A stretch of 13,888 nt of DNA from CAZDRB01 sp964507925 (GTDB lineage: Bacteria > Patescibacteriota > Microgenomatia > UBA1400 > UBA12108): positions 1 through 13,888 of the forward strand of contig CAZDRB010000017.1 in assembly GCA_964507925.1 (NCBI GenBank). Reading direction: 5' to 3'. Made by a program: the position numbers and the translations under genes. Of this stretch, positions 1-5,201 are shown piece by piece (the stretch's first letter is position 1; the number at the start of each line of letters is the position of its first letter). A model generated the notes under the pieces. It was not told the origin of the DNA. It searched no databases and saw only the letters and a list, made by a program, of their open reading frames with translations.

Positions 1-466
1 AAATGACGATCGGATTGAGCCACCAATATTTGATGACTCTTTCCTGATCCTGCTTTTTGGTAAAGAACTTGAAAAGCAAAATGAGCATAAGAACATCAAA
101 GAATAAATAGGGGAGCTTCATCAGGAAGAGGTAGCGAAAAACGTGTGGATGAGTTACTACTTCTTCGAGATTATTGCTGTAGTTTGCAATCCAGGTCGAA
201 AAATCAGGACCGTAGAATGGCTTGAGTACCGCCATAAAAGCGCCAAGGGTAAAGTAATTAAGGGGGGGATAGATAAAGTACTCGCGTCCAAAGCTGACGT
301 CTACAATATAGTCGACCGGTTCTTTCTCAGCTACTTGATAGACATTTAACTCTCCCTTAAATGGCAGATTATAGACGCCGAAGTTAATCCCCCGAATATC
401 CCAGTGTCCGGTGAAAGGCATAAACAAAAAGCGAATTACGAGACCGATAAGAAAAAGTCTTTTCAT
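1..466 (-). CDS. Partial GT-C-type membrane glycosyltransferase (N-terminal 155 residues)
   Basis: This frame is open from an ATG at 466 to the left edge; the C-terminus lies outside the window. The translation starts MKRLFLIGLVIRFLFM, a membrane segment. It is followed by an extracytoplasmic loop with the acidic HWDIRG motif at about residues 21-26, then YPPLNYF near 66-72, and a second hydrophobic stretch around 113-136. The closing YWWLNPIVI resembles the W-x-NP signature of polyprenol-phosphate-dependent GT-C mannosyltransferases (GT87/PIG-M-like). By family knowledge such proteins transfer a sugar from a lipid-phosphate donor on the outer membrane face; donor and acceptor cannot be read here. 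The start lies 5 bases after the stop of the GT4 gene, so the two are probably co-transcribed. The Shine-Dalgarno sequence is weak. The GT-C class is fairly secure; the exact family is not. Confidence 0.8.
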   Translation of the reverse strand, partial: MKRLFLIGLVIRFLFMPFTGHWDIRGINFGVYNLPFKGELNVYQVAEKEPVDYIVDVSFGREYFIYPPLNYFTLGAFMAVLKPFYGPDFSTWIANYSNNLEEVVTHPHVFRYLFLMKLPYLFFDVLMLILLFKFFTKKQDQERVIKYWWLNPIVI

Positions 467-471
467 AGATG

Positions 472-1515
472 TTATTTTATGATTTTTTTGAGTTTTGTGG
501 CAAAACTCGTGACGCTGTATTTGTCTAGCTCGATATCTAGAGGCTTGGGAGACAAGGTGAGTGCTAGGGTTTTCTCGACTAGCCCGTGAGTATCCTGCCA
601 GTGATATCTTTCGTCAGGAACAATCTCTCTTTGGCCCCCGGATGGGACAACTAGGGGGATACACCCAGCTGAGATTGCCTCGACTGTTGTGATCCCGAAA
701 TGCTCGGTGAGTTCGGGATTTTTTTGCTCGTCAACCTGATATCCGGCAGCGTGCCAATAAATTCTCGCTCGCGAGTAGAGATCGGCGAGTTCGGAGTAAG
801 CGATGTTTGGGAAAAAATCGATGGGTAGATCACCGGCCATTTTTTTGAGCTCGCTCTCCCAAGCTTCGTTTTCGGAGCCCCCAGCGAGCGCGAGCCTCCA
901 ACCGGGAAGTTGTGGCGAAAGTTCGCCAAAGGCTTTAATTAAGACATCCTGTTTCTTGACATTTAGACTGCGTTCAAAACGACCAACTGAGAGAATAAGA
1001 TTTTCTTTGGGGAGAGTTTGCTTGATCATCTCGACAGGTGGGTAGATCACAGAAGATGCGAGGTTATACTCTTGATCAATGACTCTTTTTGTAAACTCAG
1101 AGTTGACGATGACGTGGTGGATAAAAAGTTTTTTGAGTTTGTTTTTCCAGGACCTACCTCCAACCCCCATAAAAGGTACTTGCATGTGAACAATATTGTT
1201 CTTGCCCCCAAGGAGGGGGAGTGAGCCATCGGAGAGATAGACAACAACGTCGTAGGGACGTGTTGCCTGGTACATCGCGACTCCCTGACCTTGGGAATAA
1301 AGATCTTTGATCCTGGAGTCGATGCGGGGAGTGATTAGCTCAATGCCCAGCATGGACGAGAGTTTGTTGATTTCTTCTAGGTTGTCCCAGGAAAAATATA
1401 TTTCGTAGCCGAGCTTTTCGAGTACACTTGCCGCCGTGAGCATGTAGCGCTCCCCTCCTCCAAGGTGGTTGAGATAGGGCGAAACGATCAAGGCTTTCTT
1501 GCGTATGTTATTCAT
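472..1515 (-). CDS. GT4 family glycosyltransferase (ALG2/ALG11-like)
   Basis: A 347-residue protein with the two-Rossmann-fold (GT-B) plan of family GT4. The N-terminal half has LIVSPYLNHLGGGER, with the glycine-rich GGGER acceptor/phosphate loop at residues 19-23. The C-terminal half has VGRFE, the usual start of the donor domain, and an E-x7-E motif, EHFGITTVE, at 271-279 followed by the glycine-rich PSGGQREIV. These features fit retaining enzymes that use nucleotide-sugars on a lipid-linked acceptor, as ALG2/ALG11 mannosyltransferases do. The sugar is not determinable. No membrane segment is seen, so it is presumably cytosolic or peripheral. The start at 1515 is the only sensible ATG; there is no good Shine-Dalgarno. 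Immediately upstream is a 26-bp palindrome (1525-1550) nearly identical to the one before the TrpR-like gene, which suggests control by that regulator. It leads a two-gene unit with the GT-C gene that follows. Confidence 0.92.
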   Translation of the reverse strand: MNNIRKKALIVSPYLNHLGGGERYMLTAASVLEKLGYEIYFSWDNLEEINKLSSMLGIELITPRIDSRIKDLYSQGQGVAMYQATRPYDVVVYLSDGSLPLLGGKNNIVHMQVPFMGVGGRSWKNKLKKLFIHHVIVNSEFTKRVIDQEYNLASSVIYPPVEMIKQTLPKENLILSVGRFERSLNVKKQDVLIKAFGELSPQLPGWRLALAGGSENEAWESELKKMAGDLPIDFFPNIAYSELADLYSRARIYWHAAGYQVDEQKNPELTEHFGITTVEAISAGCIPLVVPSGGQREIVPDERYHWQDTHGLVEKTLALTLSPKPLDIELDKYSVTSFATKLKKIIK

Positions 1516-1532
1516 ATTTGGTTTACTACCAT
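1512..1532 (-). CDS. Six-codon mini-ORF coupled to the GT4 gene
   Basis: Starting at the ATG within the palindrome, the minus strand encodes MVVNQI and then TGA. That TGA overlaps the GT4 start codon as ATGA, the classic arrangement for translational coupling. A 5-codon equivalent (MVVKI) sits before the TrpR-like gene with the same ATGA overlap. The two differ by exactly three bases in length, so frame and overlap are kept. The predicted transcript start lies one base upstream of the ATG, which would make the mini-ORF leaderless. It could instead be a by-product of the duplicated palindrome. Confidence 0.35.
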   Translation of the reverse strand: MVVNQI

Positions 1533-1550
1533 GATTCGAATTATAGTAGT
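1525..1550. promoter_or_regulatory. 26-bp palindrome, candidate TrpR-like operator (GT4 copy)
   Basis: The plus strand reads ACTACC, then AT, G, the self-complementary core ATTCGAAT, T, AT and AGTAGT. Eleven of thirteen base pairs match; the breaks are at positions 6/21 and 9/18. It ends 9 bases before the GT4 start codon at 1515. The copy at 2007-2032 differs at one base. Upstream placement in front of both the repressor and its neighbour, and overlap with a -10-like hexamer, fit an operator at which a dimeric HTH repressor blocks RNA polymerase. Binding by the adjacent regulator is inferred, not shown. Confidence 0.75.
1540..1545 (-). promoter_or_regulatory. Candidate -10 element (TATAAT) of the GT4 unit
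   Basis: The minus strand reads TATAAT here, a perfect -10 hexamer lying inside the left arm of the palindrome. Standard spacing would put the transcript start near 1533, directly before the mini-ORF ATG at 1532. No convincing -35 hexamer is present at the usual distance, so the call rests on the -10 and the context. Confidence 0.5.
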
Positions 1551-1556
1551 GATTAA

Positions 1557-2000
1557 CTAGAATGGTGTTTTGGAGTCCCGCTTATCTTTTTCTATTCTAC
1601 CTCTCCAAGATGACCAATTACCACTTTTTGGTGGCATGAGCTTATCTAGTTGATAGCCAATACTACCCAAAAATTCTACAAATGCCTCCTCTTTGGTAAT
1701 ATTCTCTAGTTCTTGGATGATACTGGCGCTATGTGACTTAAGCGAGTCTGCGATTTTGGCGACTGTCCCATGACTAACTTTGATCTTGCCCACGATTTGA
1801 TCATATGTATATCCTTTGACAAGCATAAAGGCAATTGCGACTCGCTTGGCGATCACTATTTTTTCGGTACGAGTAAAGAAGGCGTCGACTAGCTCAGACT
1901 GTTTTCCTTTGCTAGTCATGCGATACAAGAATTGTGGGAATAATGAAAATATTTTTTCGTAGACTTTCTTGCTTAACTTATACTTAGATACTTGTGTCAT
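1557..2000 (-). CDS. TrpR/YerC-like helix-turn-helix transcriptional regulator
   Basis: A 147-residue protein whose centre matches the Trp-repressor-like superfamily (YerC/YecD type). FFTRTEKIVIAKRVAIAFML at residues 41-60 corresponds to the conserved helical block, and YTYDQIVGKIKVSHGTVAKI, beginning at residue 64, forms the helix-turn-helix. The C-terminal 60 residues are an extra helical and basic tail without a recognised domain. Family members bind DNA as dimers; E. coli TrpR needs tryptophan, but no ligand can be assigned here. The start was placed at 2000 because an extension to 2117 would run through the GT2 gene and has no family resemblance. The gene is flanked by two near-identical palindromes, one directly upstream of its own start and one upstream of the GT4 gene. 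This suggests autorepression and local control. It is visibly more AT-rich than its neighbours: 23 G/C of 60 at 1561-1620 against 33 of 60 at 4681-4740. Confidence 0.9.
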   Translation of the reverse strand: MTQVSKYKLSKKVYEKIFSLFPQFLYRMTSKGKQSELVDAFFTRTEKIVIAKRVAIAFMLVKGYTYDQIVGKIKVSHGTVAKIADSLKSHSASIIQELENITKEEAFVEFLGSIGYQLDKLMPPKSGNWSSWRGRIEKDKRDSKTPF

Positions 2001-2014
2001 ATTTTTACTACCAT
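1997..2014 (-). CDS. Five-codon mini-ORF coupled to the regulator gene
   Basis: The minus strand encodes MVVKI then TGA, beginning at an ATG inside the palindrome. The stop overlaps the regulator's ATG as ATGA. It parallels the MVVNQI mini-ORF before the GT4 gene; their first three codons are ATG GTA GTA in both. Whether it is translated is unknown. Confidence 0.33.
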   Translation of the reverse strand: MVVKI

Positions 2015-2032
2015 GATTCGAATTATGGTAGT
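2007..2032. promoter_or_regulatory. 26-bp palindrome, candidate TrpR-like operator (autoregulatory copy)
   Basis: The plus strand reads ACTACCAT, G, the core ATTCGAAT, T, ATGGTAGT. Twelve of thirteen base pairs are complementary; only positions 9/18 fail. It ends 6 bases before the regulator start at 2000 and begins 2 bases after the stop codon of the upstream GT2 gene. Similarity to the copy at 1525-1550 extends to 34 bases (2004-2037 against 1522-1555) with two mismatches. Position and symmetry fit an autoregulatory operator. Confidence 0.78.
2022..2027 (-). promoter_or_regulatory. Candidate -10 element (CATAAT) of the regulator gene
   Basis: The minus strand reads CATAAT, five of six matches to TATAAT, at the same place within the palindrome as the TATAAT of the GT4 copy. 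The implied transcript start is near 2015, next to the mini-ORF ATG at 2014. The upstream sequence is A-rich with no clear -35. Confidence 0.42.
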
Positions 2033-2034
2033 GT

Positions 2035-2841
2035 TTATTTTTGATTTTTTGAGTCTTTAATGATGAGGCTGGTATTCGTGGAAGATGACTGGTTCTGCAG
2101 CTCAAATAATTTGGCATAGGTAATGAAAACTGAATAAGATTGATATAGCGACTGGATCAAGCCGATCTTGCCGTCAAGAATCCCCTTCTTTAAAAAATAG
2201 CGACGGACAAACTCCATGATAGGCTTTCTGAATAGCGTAACTATAGTTACTGGGGGGAGACCACCTGCCATAAACTGTTTGGCCTCGATATCTGAGTAGC
2301 GGTTGGTTTTTTTGATCATTTCGCTGAGGGAGGGATCTTTGTAGTGTTTCATTGCGTGAACTGTCGAGACCTTGCTACCTTTGACGTGAGGAGTGCTATG
2401 AATATTCTCTGGCCAGCCAATAAAATCTTTCTTTCTGATAAGTCGCACAACGCTATCCTGTTCCCAACCACCATGATTGAGCGGGTAGCCAAGCGAGTAG
2501 TTGTTGCGAGGAATTGAATAGAGTGAGCAGGCGCCGTGGGAGGAGGTAATTTGCTTGATTTCTTCGGCGAGCTCGGGCGTGATCACCTCGTCATAGTCCA
2601 TAATCAAGACCCAGTCCCCGCTAGCCTCTTTGACCTGAGTATTTCTGATTGACTCGACAATTGTGGGCGTTTTGACGTTAATAACGCGAGTTGCATATTT
2701 TTTGAAAAGCTTGAGCGCGCCCTCGTCACTTCGCTCCATGTTAAAGATAATTATCTCGCCTGCAAAGCTAACAGAATCTAGCATTCGAGCAAATACTTGG
2801 AGGTCGTCTCCACCTGCGATCTGAGTACTAACGGAGAGCAT
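2035..2841 (-). CDS. GT2 family glycosyltransferase, WaaE/KdtX-like
   Basis: A 268-residue protein. It opens with the beta strand LSVST and carries a DxD-type metal/nucleotide motif MDYDEVITPE, with DYDE at residues 82-85. Its C-terminal region KPIMEFVRRYFLKKGILDG and following is typical of the WaaE-like branch of GT2. The same C-terminal pattern appears in the second domain of the fused GT2 protein (5198-6826), so the two are probably paralogues. The usual TKNEE element is replaced by TQIAGGDD. The first aspartate of the nucleotide-binding loop (VIDSLSSDKT in the paralogue) is an asparagine here, FNMERSDEG, so the donor site may be altered. The start was set at 2841: AAAGGGGG lies just upstream as a Shine-Dalgarno, and a longer start at 2919 would overlap the previous gene by about 90 bases. 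The chosen start overlaps it by 14. It is the last gene of the long operon. Confidence 0.88.
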   Translation of the reverse strand: MLSVSTQIAGGDDLQVFARMLDSVSFAGEIIIFNMERSDEGALKLFKKYATRVINVKTPTIVESIRNTQVKEASGDWVLIMDYDEVITPELAEEIKQITSSHGACSLYSIPRNNYSLGYPLNHGGWEQDSVVRLIRKKDFIGWPENIHSTPHVKGSKVSTVHAMKHYKDPSLSEMIKKTNRYSDIEAKQFMAGGLPPVTIVTLFRKPIMEFVRRYFLKKGILDGKIGLIQSLYQSYSVFITYAKLFELQNQSSSTNTSLIIKDSKNQK

Positions 2842-4309
2842 AGACCCCCTTTTGGATTCCGAGATAGGTCTCGGTTTTAACGACCTCGCGGTAAGGAGCA
2901 GGAATAAGATGTAAGTCATCTGCGGCTATCATTGCCGTTGGGGCAGATTCCTCCAGCCAGTAGCTTCTGAATTTGTCGACATCATAAAAGAACTCGACCT
3001 CACCCTGGTAATAAAAAACTACTGAGGGCATGCCGCCATAGCGAAAACTAGATGAGAGTCTAGCGACCTCAGGCAAGAGCGCCTCGGAGAGCCGTTCGGA
3101 CGGAGGGACGAGAACGGCGAGTTTTTTTGTACTCTCTTCGATTTTTCCGAGCTCGGTTGCGACAATTATCCGGTCGGGCTTGTCAGCGTAGGCTTTGTTG
3201 ATCTCAACCGAGCGAGAGGCAGTAAGCATGGCCTGAGCCCAGATGCCGAGGGCAATAATCGTAATTACGCCGAGCGTTTTTTTGTCCCTAATCCACCGTG
3301 CTATCGCTTCGGAGATCAGGAGAGCGAGCGCTGGATAGATTGGGAGGATATACCAAAATAGTCGGGTCTTGGCGAGAGTAAAAATAGCAAGCGGAGCAAG
3401 AACCCACCACAACAGAGTAATGGCTAATGGTCGTTGGTTGATGGTTGATGGAAGCTTTTTGTAATCAATTATGCGAAAAACTAAGCTCACTGCACCAATT
3501 AAGGCAATGAGTAATACACCAATGCCTAGATTCTCGTAGAGATAGTTAAAGTAGTAGTAGCGATTTTCAAAGTGAAACTCAATTTGAGTTGTCGCCCTTC
3601 TTATTACTTGTTCAAAGAAGTACGGAATGTAAAAGTCTGGACCATGTTTGAGGTAAGCATAAATGTGCCAAGGCAAGATAAAAATTAGTAGATAGTAGAT
3701 AGTTGACAGTAGATAGCGTTTAGATTTTGCGAGGAATAAGGGGAGCGCGATAACCAGGGACATGAGACCGGCTAGACCCTTGAACCAAACTCCGCCAAAC
3801 ATGGAAAGGGCTACCCACCACGCCGGGCGATTGTCTAGGAGAAACAGGATGGTGGTCGTGATCGAGGCGAGGAGCGGCATGTCGGTATTGATCGCTCTGG
3901 TTCGACCTAAGAAGAGATTGAAGGTCGCGAGCACTCCAGCTGCTATTAAACCGTGCCGCCACGAACCAAGGCGAGTACCGAGTAAATAGACCATATATAA
4001 GGTGTATCCCGCAAATAGTGGCATAAGAAGACGCGCTCCAAGCTCGCCTGGACCAAACAAAAAGATTCCGATCGCCGATACCCAGGCGATTCCTGGCGGT
4101 TTTTCTAGCCACGGGGCGCCGTTCCAGAATGGAGTCAGAAGATCTTTGGTATTGAGGAGCGAACGCCCAAGCTCAGAGTAGATCCCCTCATCCCAGTCGA
4201 ACAGGCCGTCTCGACCAAGTCGAAAATAGAGAATGATTGTGATTGAGAGCACAAAAAATAGGCCGAGCTTATTTGCCCATTTTGGCAACGATTTTTGAGA
4301 TGATTTCAT
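2828..4309 (-). CDS. ArnT/PMT-like GT-C membrane glycosyltransferase
   Basis: A 493-residue polytopic membrane protein of the ArnT / dolichyl-phosphate-mannose mannosyltransferase-like group. After the first membrane segment comes the acidic loop motif DWDE at 38-41 in GLFDWDEGIYSELGRSLL, then WLEKPPG at 67-73, both hallmarks of this group, and GARLL at 91-95. About ten further hydrophobic segments follow, then a soluble C-terminal domain of roughly 120 residues. By family knowledge the enzyme transfers a sugar from polyprenyl-phosphate on the outer membrane face; the sugar is unknown. The start at 4309 overlaps the upstream GT2 gene by 41 bases, a longer overlap than elsewhere in this operon, but no better start with a ribosome site was found. 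Two imperfect 7-bp tandem repeats lie within it, at 3419-3453 and 3686-3713, in membrane-segment coding sequence. Confidence 0.92.
   Translation of the reverse strand: MKSSQKSLPKWANKLGLFFVLSITIILYFRLGRDGLFDWDEGIYSELGRSLLNTKDLLTPFWNGAPWLEKPPGIAWVSAIGIFLFGPGELGARLLMPLFAGYTLYMVYLLGTRLGSWRHGLIAAGVLATFNLFLGRTRAINTDMPLLASITTTILFLLDNRPAWWVALSMFGGVWFKGLAGLMSLVIALPLFLAKSKRYLLSTIYYLLIFILPWHIYAYLKHGPDFYIPYFFEQVIRRATTQIEFHFENRYYYFNYLYENLGIGVLLIALIGAVSLVFRIIDYKKLPSTINQRPLAITLLWWVLAPLAIFTLAKTRLFWYILPIYPALALLISEAIARWIRDKKTLGVITIIALGIWAQAMLTASRSVEINKAYADKPDRIIVATELGKIEESTKKLAVLVPPSERLSEALLPEVARLSSSFRYGGMPSVVFYYQGEVEFFYDVDKFRSYWLEESAPTAMIAADDLHLIPAPYREVVKTETYLGIQKGVYALR
2842..2853 (-). promoter_or_regulatory. 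Shine-Dalgarno deciding the GT2 start at 2841
   Basis: The minus strand reads AAAAGGGGGTCT immediately before ATG. The G-rich run lies within the last codons of the upstream GT-C gene. It supports the internal ATG at 2841 over the upstream in-frame start at 2919. Confidence 0.6.
3419..3453. repeat. Imperfect heptanucleotide tandem repeat (5 units)
   Basis: Five consecutive 7-mers on the plus strand share a central TGG: AATGGCT, AATGGTC, GTTGGTT, GATGGTT, GATGGAA. They lie inside the ArnT-like gene at about residues 286-297. Because 7 is not a multiple of 3, the repeat does not give a repeated peptide. Confidence 0.6.
3686..3713. repeat. Imperfect heptanucleotide tandem repeat (4 units)
   Basis: Four consecutive 7-mers on the plus strand read TAGTAGA, TAGTAGA, TAGTTGA, CAGTAGA, followed by a partial TAG. 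They encode part of a hydrophobic segment (YLLSTIYYLL) of the ArnT-like protein. The unit differs from that of the neighbouring repeat 230 bases away. Confidence 0.68.
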
Positions 4310-5201
4310 TTCTATTACCCATTCTACCCGATAAATAGTCCAAAAACGCCTGTCTTCTAATAGGTGAGCTCCAGTTGCGAAGGAGAGCCTCCCTCAGAAG
4401 GGCAACTCTAAGCCTGAGCGTTCCGTATCTTTTGCCGATAAAGAACCGGTTGCGGGTAATGTAATAGTCGACCAAAGGGCTGCCGGCAACGGTTGAACTT
4501 GAGTTGCGGTGATAGACCACAAGGTTCGGATTGTACATAACCTCGATCCCTTTCTTTTTGGCGTGGAGACAAAAGTCCGTGTCTTCGAGGTAGAGGAAGA
4601 ATGGTTCGTCAAGCAAACCTATTTTGGAAAATACTTGTCTAGGAACTGCGATAAAGCAGCCAGTAATAAAGTCGACTGGCTTAACTTGATCGTGCTGACC
4701 CTGATCGGGTTCGTCGACGCCGATGTGCTTTGCGATCACGCTTCCCCAATCGAAGTAGCCACCCGCGTACCAAAGAATGTTTCCTGTGCCCTTTTGTGAC
4801 TCGTGAAATTCGTACCCCTTGGCGTAGTAGATTTTGGCGCCGGCAATCCTGTTTTTACCGGCAACATAGCGAAAACTGCGATAAAAGAGACTCGGGTCTA
4901 CCTCCGTATCGTTGTTTAGGATGTAGACAACTTTAGCTCCCATTCGGAGCGCTTTTTTGATGCCGAGATTGTTGCCAGCTGAGAAGCCGATGTTCGTTTG
5001 ACTTTGGATGAGATCAAGGTCAGGAAAGACTTTTTTGAGTTCCTTGACCGAGTCGTCGGGAGAGGCGTTATCGACCACAATCACATGAGGAGCGTCTTTG
5101 GCTTTTTTGATCGAGTTCACGCAGACTATTGTGTCCTTCCAGCCTTTGTAGTTGACGAGAACAACAGCATGTTTAACATGTTTTGGCTTTGATTTTTTCA
5201 T
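4269..5201 (-). CDS. GT2 glycosyltransferase, WbbL/rhamnosyltransferase-like
   Basis: A 310-residue protein with the full motif set of the WbbL-like branch of GT2 (COG1216 type). These are VNYKGW at 16-21, VVDNASPDDS at 42-51 (nucleotide binding), NIGFSAGNN at 70-78, the DxD equivalent NNDTEV at 96-101, and EDTDFC at 206-211, which carries the likely catalytic base. Inverting enzymes of this type add rhamnose or related sugars to a lipid-linked glycan on the cytoplasmic side; the actual donor is not known. The start ATG overlaps the stop of the upstream fused GT2 gene as ATGA, and an AGAAG-like ribosome site precedes it. The gene lies mid-operon, and its 3' end overlaps the ArnT-like gene by 41 bases. 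All recognised motifs are intact. Confidence 0.93.
   Translation of the reverse strand: MKKSKPKHVKHAVVLVNYKGWKDTIVCVNSIKKAKDAPHVIVVDNASPDDSVKELKKVFPDLDLIQSQTNIGFSAGNNLGIKKALRMGAKVVYILNNDTEVDPSLFYRSFRYVAGKNRIAGAKIYYAKGYEFHESQKGTGNILWYAGGYFDWGSVIAKHIGVDEPDQGQHDQVKPVDFITGCFIAVPRQVFSKIGLLDEPFFLYLEDTDFCLHAKKKGIEVMYNPNLVVYHRNSSSTVAGSPLVDYYITRNRFFIGKRYGTLRLRVALLREALLRNWSSPIRRQAFLDYLSGRMGNRNEIISKIVAKMGK

Noticed and set aside
2033..2056. T-rich plus-strand tract after the palindrome (GTTTATTTTTGATTTTTT), resembling a terminator
   Set aside because: No plus-strand gene precedes it, and the T-runs are lysine codons and stop-region sequence of the minus-strand GT2 gene.
2001..2117. 39-codon N-terminal extension of the TrpR-like protein
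   Set aside because: It would run backward through the palindrome and the end of the GT2 gene, and the extra sequence does not resemble the family; ATG 2000 is the better start.
3419..3713. Short repeats considered as a CRISPR array
   Set aside because: Units are 7 bp, contiguous, imperfect and inside a coding sequence; there are no spacers and no cas genes.
3720..4112. 130-codon open frame on the minus strand in another frame of the ArnT-like gene
   Set aside because: It overlaps the conserved KPP and loop region of the real gene, and its translation is rich in Arg/Ser without recognisable domains.
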